64,000 nt of DNA. It comes from Eunapius fragilis (Eukaryota; Porifera; Demospongiae; Spongillida; Spongillidae). Below, piece by piece: positions 54,640-64,000 of this stretch (its first letter is position 1; each line of letters opens with the position of its first letter). The position numbers were made by a program, and so were the translations under genes. Under the pieces are notes generated by a model that worked only from the letters and a program-made list of their open reading frames with translations, was not told the DNA's origin and did no database searches. The stretch covers positions 2,958,615-3,022,614 of the forward strand of contig OY811983.1 in assembly GCA_963681505.1 (NCBI GenBank). Reading direction: 5' to 3'.

Positions 54640-54790
54640 AAGTTATTCAAATATGGTGCAAATGTGTATGTATACATTGTGTATGTGACATTTCCGCTAT
54701 TAATAGTAAATGAATCTTTCATATTTACTATTTTGTTGATGTCACATATACCATATTTACTAACGCATTTGCACCACATTTGAATAATAA
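54640..54790. mobile_element. Palindromic MITE, copy 1
   Basis: An outer inverted repeat (CAAATATGGTGCAAATGTG / CATTTGCACCACATTTG) encloses an inner one (ATTAATAGTAAATGAAT / TTACTATTTTGTTGATGTCA). Copies lie at 57,615-57,785, 59,805-59,945 and 62,740-62,910. Confidence 0.7.
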
Positions 54791-54943
54791 TAAATACAAA
54801 TTATTATGCAGTGTGTGTTTCGACTGAACAGTGTGTGTATGGACTAAACAGTATGTCACTATGTGTCAACTGTGTGGACATTTTACTACATAGTATGCAT
54901 TTGGACTGAACAGAATTGTTTGTGGACTGAACAGTGTAGAATT

Positions 54944-55130
<187 letters not shown>

Positions 55131-55572
55131 AAACACGTACTGTATATGTGCCCGGACCGAACATCATGTGTGGACTGAACAGAATGTATGTGGACTAATC
55201 CGCATTATGTTTTTGGTCTGAACATTGTGTGTATGTTTTCGATAAATTAAAAGTATGTGTGTGTCGGCTAACACCCATGCACACTGCGAAGTTCACGCAC
55301 GCTGTTCAGTCAACAAACACTTTTCATATCTAAACACACACTGAGCAGTATAAGTCCTCCTGTATGTTCCGCCCACGCGCACACTGTTCAGTCAACACAC
55401 AAATACAATTCACAAACACGCTGTTTAGTCTAACACACATAAACACACTTTTCTGTCCATGATGAGTACACACTGCATGCATCTATCAACACATAGCCCA
55501 TATATATGACCGGAAAACTGTTCTGTCTTCAAACCCATATTCAATCACAAACACATCTATGCCACGAAGTAT

Positions 55573-55741
55573 AGACCTTATTCGATGAACTGCATTTATT
55601 TACTTTTAAATGGAATAGGATTAACGGTATTCCTCCAGTACTTGTGTATTGAAGGAATGGCCCATTGAAGTATTGGAGGAATACCGTTAATCCAATTGAA
55701 CGCATTACAATGAGATTCATCGTTCATCGAATAAGGTCTAT
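55573..55741. mobile_element. MITE with TA-flanked 19-bp inverted repeats
   Basis: The ends TAGACCTTATTCGATGAAC and its reverse complement flank a second internal palindrome (TTAACGGTATTCCTCCA). The homologous place in the right arm (about 58,940) lacks it, so the insertion followed arm duplication. Confidence 0.75.
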
Positions 55742-56178
55742 ATGGAGAGTAGTAAACCGTTGGTCGAAATGAAGATGCTTAGATGTCAAATACTGTATAT
55801 TCTTGCCAAAGATTTAGAACGGACACGATCGGTGCTCTTCATACGCTATAGCAGACCATTACTGTTAACTACTGCGGCATAGCCATCTCTGTATGCACCT
55901 ATATTTATATTCATTCAGGTGCTATAGGTATATACTCTCATGTGCGCGCCTCTTGAATTCACAAGCACTTAATCCGCTGGAGTGTGTGGCTGAGCCGGGA
56001 ACGTGCAGTTAACTTCTAAACGCTGTTAAATTTATATGCTGAATGTATGCGCATTTTTCGCTTAATTGTTACAAAAGAAATCGCAACAGAGCCTATAGCT
56101 ACACGTATATATACATGTACATCTACATGGTAGGCATATCAAGTTTGAGCATTCTTGTGCAGCGACAGTTGCTGAACT

Positions 56179-56699
56179 TTACATTGCTGCAAAAATTTTT
56201 AAGACAGTATTCATAAACACTTTCCATAACGTTGGGTCAAAACTTACCGCAGCAGCAGATTTTGTTACCCGACCAGCAACCTGCACCGTAGTCGGACCAC
56301 GAACTGGTAGCGATAGTGCAGAGTCTGCCCTTTGGACAATCCCTTGAACATTGGCCATCGCAGAATGGTGCTGTTCCAATAATCACTCCATCCCCTTTCT
56401 GGGCTGACTGACAGTAATCACTGCAACTACTAGCCATTATCCGTGCAAATGATTCTTTCAGCTCCTGAATTGTGGTAACGAACTCTGGATTGTTAGATTT
56501 TTGAGCGAACTCTTGACTCAGATAGTCTACGACTTCGTCAAGCGCCGCTATGTACCCAGTAACATGCACAAATCAAGCACAGATGTCATTATATAAATAT
56601 AAGTGCTTCACCTTCTTTTGATGTTGTGACTGGAGACGATAGCTTAGACGCGTAACACAACGCTAGTAAAGCAAGAAGAATGAAGATTTTCGCTGCCAT
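56179..56699 (-). CDS. Secreted ten-cysteine peptide, copy 1
   Basis: Three exons: 56699-56612, 56547-56248 and 56186-56179, giving 396 nt and 131 residues. Exon 1 is a signal peptide (MAAKIFILLALLAL..YAS) plus a short linker. Exon 2 carries an acidic helix (ALDEVVDYLSQEF) and a cysteine-rich domain: S-S-C-S-D-Y-C, G-T-A-P-F-C-D-G-Q-C, D-C, L-C, G-A-G-C-W-S-G-N-K-I-C-C-C. Exon 3 adds only A-M-stop after CGGTAAGT/TTTTTGCAG splicing. Without that splice the protein would end G-K-F. The G-T-A-P-F-C..C and G-C..G-K..CC spacing recalls an uncharacterised secreted animal family. The role is unknown; it could be a defence, matrix or signalling peptide. It is divergent from copy 2 across the palindrome centre. 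Confidence 0.8.
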
Positions 56700-57339
56700 T
56701 TAAAGTCTTAATACTTTCGAGCAAGCTAGTTCAATAAAACTTATGTTTTTGAACACTCGTTTTATACAGATTGTTTTAAACCATAGAAATGTTTAACCGA
56801 TACAAATGTTTAACCCGTATGCGTACATGATATAATCTATTTATAAACATCGCACAAATAATTCCTGAATTGGGTAGAAACCTAACCGTGTTCTAACATG
56901 GATTCAGGAAAGCAGACGCTGCACTTAATCGTCACCTGAACTCAACAAGCTGGTCGTCACAAAGTACAATGCATGCACAAATGCAATGCCTACTGCAGGC
57001 ATGAGTGAAATCTTATACAGGTACTTTCATCACCGCATGCAAATCTGCCTTTTCACGAGATAAATGTGCCTCTCTGCACCCTGTCAGTTGAGAACAGCTT
57101 CTAGTCCAAAAAGAAAATATACCAGCTTCCACGTTTACCACAGGAAGCTCGTATAAATGACTATACAACCCACTTCTGCTGCTGGAAAGCTCACATGGAG
57201 ATCCCAGTACATTGCAGAGTCTTCACTGACCTTGGCGTACAATGTGACAGGATATGATATGTCACCAAAGCAGAAAAACATGTAAGATGTAACAAGTTAG
57301 TGCCAGCAGTAGCATATACATACAGCAAATTATGGTCGT

Positions 57340-57525
57340 TTGGCTTGTGTTCTAGGGAGGTTGGGCTTTATGAAGCCAGATTTGCGGCTAGGAGTCCATT
57401 TAATTGATAAATCAAAAACAGTGAAATGGATCGATGCTGCATTTCCTCATAAGAGAAAGCGCCGTGTTAAAAATCACAAGCAGCTTACTCATGACCCGCC
57501 GCCAAACAGGCATTTTGGAAAATAA
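57340..57525 (+). other. Small ORF in palindrome centre
   Basis: 61 codons (MACVLGRLGFMKPDLRLGVH, then a basic K-R-K-R-R-V-K-N-H tail). It is repeated at 62,464-62,649 with one substitution. I recognise no family, and the recent duplication makes its conservation uninformative. It may be part of a decayed mobile element. Confidence 0.25.
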
Positions 57526-57614
57526 TACTTAATTTGGACAAATTCTATTTACAGCAAGAGACATGGACAATGCGTGTCTGCATCATGCTGCATAATAATA
57601 TCTATTTACTATTA

Positions 57615-57785
57615 ATCAAATGTGGTGCAAATGTGTTAGTAAACATGGTATATGTGACATCAACACCGTGGTAGATATAAACCTTTCATTTACTATAGCG
57701 GAAATGTCACATATACGATATTTATGCAAGTCATACACATTTCAATGCACCGCATTTGATTTTATACAAAGCCAATCCAAATTAT
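57615..57785. mobile_element. Palindromic MITE, copy 2
   Basis: Same family as 54,640-54,790, with inner ACTATAGCGGAAATGTCACA and outer GTGCAAATGTG ends. Confidence 0.65.
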
Positions 57786-57877
57786 TATGCAGCGATATGA
57801 TTTCATAAAGTGGAACAGACGCCAATGGACAGAGAGCGTATATTTTAGAACATTTTGCTTAGAATTAACAGTTATCC

Positions 57878-57982
57878 TAGCCTCGTCCCCAGATCCTTTT
57901 TGATATTAAAGTTAGCGGGAAAATAAACTTTTTGTCCCGCTAACTTTGATATCTAAATCGGGCCTGGGGATGAGGTTAGTTT
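57878..57982. repeat. About 100-bp stem-loop element
   Basis: CCTCGTCCCCAGAT..GATATTAAAGTTAGCGGGA is matched by TCCCGCTAACTTTGATATC..CTGGGGATGAGG around a short A/T loop. Repeated at 63,002-63,106. Confidence 0.75.
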
Positions 57983-58095
57983 CTACCTTAAACAGTTCGA
58001 TTCAGAAATTATTAAGCCGATGTTTATAAATAGATTATATCATGATCGGGTTAAACATTTGTATCGGTTAAACATTTCTATGGCTTAAAACAATC

Positions 58096-58104
58096 TGTAT
58101 AAAA
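58096..58104 (+). promoter_or_regulatory. TATA-like box, peptide gene 2
   Basis: GTATAAAAC lies about 60 bases before the ATG. The same motif occurs before the other two copies (about 56,763 on the minus strand; about 63,224). Confidence 0.5.
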
Positions 58105-58160
58105 CGAGCGTTCAAAAACATAAGTTTTGTTGAACTTGCTCGATAGTATTAAGACTTTAA

Positions 58161-58680
58161 ATGGCAGCGAAAATCTTCATTCTTCTTGCTTTATTAGCGT
58201 TGAGTTACGCGTCTAAGCTATCGTCTCCAGTCACAACATCAAAAGAAGGTGAAGCACTTATAGTTATATAATGACATCTGTGCTTGATTTGTGCATGTTA
58301 CTGGGTACATAGCGGCGCTTGACGAAGTCGTAGAATATCTGAGTCAAGAGTTCGCTCAAAAATCTAACAATCCAGAGTTCGTTACCACAATTCAGGAGCT
58401 GAAAGAATCATTTGCACGGATAATGGCTAGTAGTTGCAGTGATTACTGTCAGTCCGCCCAGAAAGGGGATGGAGTGATTATTGGAACAGCACCATTCTGC
58501 GATGGCCAATGTTCAAGGGATTGTCCAAAGGGCAGACTCTGCACTATCGCTAGCAGTTTGTGGTCCGACTACGGTGCAGGTTGCTGGTCGGGTAACAAAA
58601 TCTGCTGCTGCGGTAAGTTTTGACCCAACGTTATGGAAAGTGTTTATGATACTGTCTTAATAATTTTTGCAGCAATGTAA
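58161..58680 (+). CDS. Secreted ten-cysteine peptide, copy 2
   Basis: Three exons: 58161-58248, 58313-58612 and 58673-58680, giving 396 nt and 131 residues, with the same splice phases as copy 1. It has the signal peptide MAAKIFILLALLALSYAS and the same ten-cysteine domain. It differs from copy 1 at a few residues: E for D in the helix, S-S-L-W for T-S-S-W before the last cysteines, and S for C in the signal peptide. The AT-rich 5' region with TATAAAACGAG (about 58,098) lies about 60 bases before the ATG and is a probable TATA box. That region is shared in inverted form with copy 1. Function unknown. Confidence 0.82.
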
Positions 58681-59804
58681 AGTTCAGCAATTGTCGCTGC
58701 ACAAGAATGCTCAAACTTGATATGCCTACCATGTAGATGTACATGTATATATACGTGTAGCTATAGGCTCTGTTGCGATTTCTTTTATAACAGCTAAGCG
58801 TGTATACATTCAGCATATAAATTTAACAGCGTTTAGAAGTTAACTGCACGTTCCCGGCTCAGCCACACATTCCAGCGGATTAAGCGCTTGCGAATTCAAG
58901 AGGCGCGCACACCAAATTCAATCACATACACATCTATGCCATGAATTATACTAAACAGTTGGTCGAAATGAAGATGCTGAGATGTCAAATACTGTAGCCT
59001 TGCCAAAGATTTAGAACAGACCTGATCGGTGCATGCATGCTCTTCAGACGACGCTATAGCAGACCATTACTGTTAACTACTGCGGTATAACTATGTTTAT
59101 TCATTCAGGTGCTACTCCTCAGGTCTGTTCTAAACCTTTGGCAAGGCTATACAGTATTTGACATCTAAGCATCTTCATTTCGGCGAACTATTTAAAATAA
59201 TTCATGGCATAGATATGTGCTTGTGATTGAATTTGGGTTTGAAGACAGAACAGTTTTCCGGTCATATATATGGGCTATGTGTTGATAGATGCATGCAGTG
59301 TGTACTCATCATGGACAGAAAAGTGTGTGTATGTGTGTTGGACTAAACAGCGTGTGAGTGGGTTGTATTTTTGTGTTGACTGAACAGTGTGCGCGTGGAC
59401 GGAACACACACGAGGACTTATACTGATCAGTGTGTGTTTAGATATGAAAAGTGTTTGTTGACTCAACAGCGTGCGTGAACTTCGCAGTGTGCGTGCATGG
59501 GTGTTACACTCACATACTTTTAATTCACTCGAAAACATACACACAATGTTCAGACCAAAAACACAATGGCGGTTTAGTCCACGTACATTCTGTTCAGTCC
59601 ACACATGACGTTCGGTCCGTGCACATACACAGTGTTTAGACCACGCACACGTTAAATCCTACACTGTTCTGTCCACACACACCGTTCAGTCCACAAACAA
59701 TTCTGTTCAGTCCAAGCAAATTCTATGTAGTAAAATGTCCACACAGTCAATGACACACTGTTTAGTCCATACGCACACACACACTTCATAATAATTTGTA
59801 TTCA

Positions 59805-59945
59805 TTATTAATCAAATGTGGTACAAATGTGTATGGTATACGTGACATCAACAAAATAGTAAATATGAAGGATTCATTTACTATTAATGGCGGAAATGTC
59901 ACATACACAATATAGATACACATTTGCCCCATATTTGAAATATAG
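59805..59945. mobile_element. Palindromic MITE, copy 3
   Basis: The outer end of the right palindrome arm and the inverted counterpart of 54,640-54,790. Confidence 0.65.
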
Positions 59946-59987
59946 TAAATAGAATGTAACTCCAAATTATTATGTAATGACCTTGGA

Positions 59988-59991
<4 letters not shown>

Positions 59992-60064
<73 letters not shown>
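59992..60064. repeat. (CA)n microsatellite
   Basis: Lies at the boundary between the palindrome and the cadherin fragment. Confidence 0.9.
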
Positions 60065-60065
<1 letters not shown>

Positions 60066-60169
60066 CACACACAACACACACACACTGTTTAGCACAAACT
60101 TACACACATAAACACACATTGATCAGTAAGTCCATAGGGGAAGGTGGGGCACACATCGGGAAGACATAC

Positions 60170-61633
60170 CTTGACAACTCATGCCCCTATAGTAGTATTC
60201 TCGGCTACAGCAACCGTGTAAACAACACTGGTGAAGGTTGGAGCCTTGTCGTTGATATCCATCACTGCCACCTGGAGGCTGGTAGTAGTGAACAGAGAAG
60301 GAATAGCATTCCCCTAGCCTGGATGTCTGAACACTGAAAGGATACACCTCCTCGTCTGCATCACCTGAGAGGAATAAGATTAGTGCAAGACCATACCTCC
60401 TCCTGCCACACCTATACCTCTTCCCCTTAATGCCACATCGCCATACTTCTTCCCCTTAATGCTACATCCCCATACCTCCTCCCCTTAATGCCACATCCCC
60501 ATACCTCCTCCACTTAAATCCACATCCCCATACCTGTTAAGTTTAGTACAGCATTAGAGATGCCAATAGCAAAGTGAGGAAAGCTAATAGACCATGCGAC
60601 TGCCCCTATGAGGGAGTAGGCAATGCTTGGTATGTCCACTGATGTAGCCTTTATCTGCAGACAGGAAATGCTCACACATAGAGTCTACACATACACACAT
60701 CCCCGTAGCAACATCTGACATCCAGTTGTGTTTTTCGATTCCCTGTGCTTTGGCCCTTCCTAGAGTTGGTGTGAGTGAGATTCAATGGGCCATACGACAT
60801 TGAGAGTTGGTGAAGAGACCATGATTGACCCCTGTTTGTTTAAGTCTTATGTTGTTTAGTACAAGCCCACAGCACCAAGTGTTTTCCCCTTCCCCTCCTC
60901 CTCCCCTCCTTTCCCCTCCTCCTCCCTACCTTCCCCTCCTCCTCCCCTCCCTTTCCTCCCTCCACCCCCCCCCCCCCCACTTGCCCGGCTTGATATAAGT
61001 TGCTCTGGTAAGGTGTGTTCCCATAAGGCCAGTGAGATGCCCAGTGATGGTGTGAAGGTGGGAGGGTGCTCTATTACATCAGTGATCTCCACTGTGAGCT
61101 GTGCCTGTGAAATAAGCAGTAGGTGTGGTCAACTTAGAAGCCACTCCCCAAACTTACACATGATAATAGTCTAAGTCCATTGGCATCAATAGCAACCACA
61201 GCCCCATACAGCCAGTAACCCTGTCTGCTTTCTCTATCTAATGTCGCCCCTGTGTTATAAGAGATCATTTTACCACTGTTGCTGTGACAACCTGTGCAAA
61301 CTAATGTGACTTTATAGTTGCCATAGCGCCCAGCTTTTGTGACCCATGTTTCCACACCACACCCCTTACCTTGCTTGTCAAAGACAACTCCAGAGGTATA
61401 GTCTATGTAGAAGTTCTGTGCATTCCCAGTGAGTTGGTAGACTACTTGAAAGGAGGGAATGTCTTGGTCCACAACAATGATACGAGAGCTACTACCATCA
61501 TATACTCCTGAGGGGAGGAGTAAAGACGAGTGAAGAGGGTTAAAGTAGACTAGAGATGATAGATAATAAACCCACAACAAACACACACACACACAACACA
61601 ACACACACATACACAACACAACACACACACACA

Positions 61634-61674
<41 letters not shown>

Positions 61675-61793
61675 GCTCACCAGAACTGAAACACGTGTTC
61701 CTGGTGGGCTGTTCTCTGGGATGGTGCAGTCGTACTTAGTCTGGGCAAACTGTGGTGGTTCATCATTGGTGTCTGTAATCAGTAAGTGAAGCC
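60170..61793 (-). pseudogene. Cadherin gene fragment, damaged
   Basis: Minus-strand exons carry cadherin-repeat signatures. 61793-61681: D-T-N-D-E-P-P-Q-F and I-P-E-N-S-P-P-G-T. 61507-61158: V-V-D-Q-D-I-P-S-F and Y-T-S-G-V-V-F. 61104-60981: I-T-D-V-I-E-H-P-P-T-F. 60654-60534: S-V-D-I-P-S-I-A-Y-S-L. 60364-60170: M-D-I-N-D-K-A-P-T-F and V-A-E-N-T-T-I-G. D-x-N-D-x-x-P-x-F is the calcium-binding inter-repeat motif. Damage: an extra G in a G run near 60,310 shifts the last exon, a TGA follows T-I-G-A near 60,183, and two exon joins are out of phase. No signal peptide, membrane segment or cytoplasmic tail is present. A dead fragment, or one with assembly errors. Confidence 0.65.
61579..61667. repeat. 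(CA)n-rich repeat
   Basis: Imperfect CA array in a cadherin intron. Confidence 0.9.
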
Positions 61794-62029
61794 CTGGAGG
61801 GTAGGGGAGATGGGGAGGAGAGCAGGAGGAGGTGGGAGGAGGAGGAGAGGGGGAGGAGAGGAGTAGTAGAAGGGGAGAAGGGTGAGGAGTATTCAAACAA
61901 TGCTTATGGCCACAAAAGTTCATGACCACAGGCCACACCCACACACAATGTTGACTCCATCAGTGGTCTGAACTTTCAGGTTCACTAGACTGTGGACTTA
62001 ATGAGTATATCACTTCCTCCAACGCCTTT

Positions 62030-62216
62030 ATCAACCCACCCACACCTTCATCACTTCCATCCACACCTTCATCACTCCCACCCACACCTTCATCATGTCC
62101 ACCCACACCTTCCATGTCCACTCGCACCTTCATCATCCCACCCACACCTTCATCACTCCCACCTCACTCCCACCCACACCTTCATCACCCCACCTACACC
62201 TTCATCACCCACCCAG
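62030..62216. repeat. CATCACTCCCACCCACACCTT minisatellite
   Basis: Units of about 21 bases, upstream of the cadherin fragment. The direct duplication of the peptide locus begins at its right edge. Confidence 0.85.
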
Positions 62217-62463
62217 AACAGCTTCTAGTCCAAAAAGAAAATATACCAGCTTCCACGTTTACCACAGGAAGCTCGTATAAATGACTATACAACCCACTTC
62301 TGCTGCTGGAAAGCTCACATGGAGATCCCAGTACATTGCAGAGTCTTCACTGACCTTGGCGTACAATGTGACAGGATATGATATGTCACCAAAGCAGAAA
62401 AACATGTAAGATGTAACAAGTTAGTGCCAGCAGTAGCATATACATACAGCAAATTATGGTCGT

Positions 62464-62649
62464 TTGGCTTGTGTTCTAGGGAGGTTGGGCTTTATGAAGC
62501 CAGATTTGCGGCTAGGAGTCCATTTAATTGATAAATCAAAAACAGTGAAATGGATCGATGCTGCATTTCCTCATAAGAGAAAGCGCCGTGTTAAAAATCA
62601 CAAGAAGCTTACTCATGACCCGCCGCCAAACAGGCATTTTGGAAAATAA
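62464..62649 (+). other. Small ORF, duplicate copy
   Basis: Duplicate of 57,340-57,525 with one amino-acid change (K for Q). No family recognised. Confidence 0.25.
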
Positions 62650-62739
62650 TGCTTATAATTTGGACAATTTCTATTTACAGCAAGAGACATGGACAATGCG
62701 TGTCTGCATCATGCTGCATAATAATGTCTATTTACTATT

Positions 62740-62910
62740 AATCAAATGTGGTGCAAATGTGTTAGTAAACATGGTATATGTGACATCAACACCGTGGTAG
62801 ATATAAACCTTTCATTTACTATAGCGGAAATGTCACACATACGATATTTATGCAAGTCATACACATTTCAATGCACCGCATTTGATTTTATACAAAGCCA
62901 ATCCAAATTA
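62740..62910. mobile_element. Palindromic MITE, copy 4
   Basis: Duplicate of the copy at 57,615-57,785. Confidence 0.65.
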
Positions 62911-63001
62911 TTATGCAGCGATATGATTTCATAAAGTGGAACAGACGCCAATGGACAGAGAGCGTATATTTTAGAACATTTTGCTTAGAATTAACAGTTA
63001 T

Positions 63002-63106
63002 CCTAGCCTCGTCCCCAGATCCTTTTTGATATTAAAGTTAGCGGGAAAATAAACTTTTTGTCCCGCTAACTTTGATATCTAAATCGGGCCTGGGGATGAG
63101 GTTAGT
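63002..63106. repeat. Stem-loop element, duplicate copy
   Basis: Duplicate of 57,878-57,982. Confidence 0.75.
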
Positions 63107-63286
63107 TTCTACCTTAAACAGTTCGATTCAGAAATTATTAAGCCGATGTTTATAAATAGATTATATCATGTTCGGGTTAAACATTTGTATCGGTTAAACA
63201 TTTCTATGGCTTAAAACAATCTGTATAAAACGAGCGTTCAAGAACATAAGTTTTGTTGAACTTGCTCGATAGTATTAAGACTTTAA

Positions 63287-63806
63287 ATGGCAGCGAAAAT
63301 CTTCATTTTTCTTGCTTTACTAGCGTTGAGTTACGCGTCTAAGCTATCGTCTCCAGTCACAACTTCAAAAGAAGGTGAAGCACTTATATTTATATAATGA
63401 CATCTGTGCTTGATTTGTGCATGTTACTGGGTACATAGCGGCGCTTGACGAAGTCGTAGAATATCTGAGTCAAGAGTTCGCTCAAAAATCTAACAATCCA
63501 GAGTTCGTTACCACAATTCAGGAGCTGAAAGAATCATTTGCACGGATAATGGCTAGTAGTTGCAGTGATTACTGTCAGTCAGCCCAGAAAGGGGATGGAG
63601 TGATTATTGGAACAGCACCATTCTGCGATGGCCAATGTTCAAGGGATTGTCCAAAGGGCAGACTCTGCACTATCGCTAGCAGTTTGTGGTCCGACTACGG
63701 TGCAGGTTGCTGGTCGGGTAACAAAATCTGCTGCTGCGGTAAGTTTTGACCCAACGTTATGGAAAGTGTTTATGATACTGTCTTAATAATTTTTGCAGCA
63801 ATGTAA
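63287..63806 (+). CDS. Secreted ten-cysteine peptide, copy 3
   Basis: Three exons: 63287-63374, 63439-63738 and 63799-63806, giving 396 nt and 131 residues. Exon 2 encodes the same protein as copy 2. The signal peptide has F for L at one position (MAAKIFIFLALLALSYAS). All splice sites are preserved, so the copy looks functional. Function unknown, as for copies 1 and 2. Confidence 0.82.
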
Positions 63807-64000
63807 AGTTCAGTAATTGTCGCTGCACAAGAATGCTCAAACTTGATATGCCTACCATGTATAGATGTACATGTATATATACGTGTAGCTATAGGCTCTG
63901 TTGCGATTTCTTTTATAACAGCTAAGCGTGTATACATTCAGCATATAAATTTAACAGCGTTTAGAAGTTAACTGCACGTTCCCGGCTCAGCCACACATTC

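Larger units (their letters stand above)
56830..58035. other. Palindrome centre, shared upstream region
   Basis: The spacer between divergent peptide genes 1 and 2. It holds a 61-codon frame (57,340-57,525), a palindromic MITE and a stem-loop element, listed separately. It recurs from 62,217 in the duplicate. Confidence 0.6.
62217..64000. repeat. Direct duplicate of palindrome centre and right arm
   Basis: Matches 57,093-58,874 at a constant offset of about 5,124-5,126 bases with very few differences. It includes the small ORF, MITE, stem-loop and peptide gene. It runs off the window end. Confidence 0.9.

Noticed and set aside
60183..60185. Selenocysteine reading of the TGA in the cadherin exon
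   Set aside because: No SECIS structure is visible and cadherins have no selenocysteine; the neighbouring frameshift favours decay or error.

Overview
The window looks like nuclear DNA from an intron-rich, repeat-rich early-branching animal. A demosponge is my best guess, but this cannot be proved from the sequence alone. The signs are short GT-AG introns in a multidomain signalling gene, long (CA)n tracts, many short inverted-repeat elements, several retrotransposon relics, cadherin exons and secreted cysteine-rich peptides. I see no rRNA, tRNA, CRISPR or bacterial operon structure.

Layout. 1-2,000: an intronless gene with a C-terminal cysteine-dioxygenase-like cupin. 3,480-9,660: transposon relics, namely a decayed hAT, then a decayed BEL/Pao element with a 5'-truncated non-LTR element nested inside it. 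11,440-12,370: another truncated non-LTR element. 12,824-38,028 (minus strand): one 25-kb LRRK/Roco gene. I could join 20 exons with every splice phase agreeing, giving 6,288 coding nt (2,095 aa) ordered ankyrin, LRR, Roc GTPase, COR, kinase, WD40. Its introns carry minisatellites, a tandem segmental duplication and several MITEs. 38,900-41,130: a second BEL/Pao copy in opposite orientation, which gives the empty site for the nested insertion near 7.6 kb. 41,530-42,230: a broken gene resembling the N-terminal zinc/RING part of RAG1, followed by two inverted arms of a Ser/Thr/Pro-coding minisatellite. 44,246-44,653: a phage- or bacteria-like dATP/dGTP diphosphohydrolase-family ORF that starts just after a eukaryotic-looking splice acceptor. 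47,640-50,800: four head-to-tail truncated non-LTR elements with (AAT)n-like tails. 50,879-52,465: an internally deleted hAT. 52,990-54,487: scrambled, frameshifted exons of a second LRRK-like gene. 54,640-59,960: a palindrome of about 5 kb carrying two divergent copies of a three-exon secreted ten-cysteine peptide gene. 60,170-61,793: cadherin exons with damage. 62,217-64,000: a direct duplicate of half of the palindrome with a third peptide gene.

Functionally, the convincing host genes are the LRRK-like kinase, the cupin gene, the peptide trio and possibly the nucleotide hydrolase. They are not an operon and I see no shared pathway. The most unusual items are the RAG1-N-like relic, the phage-like hydrolase, the palindromic peptide cluster, the (AAT)-tailed retroelement array, and the minisatellite that repeats a splice donor in the LRRK gene.
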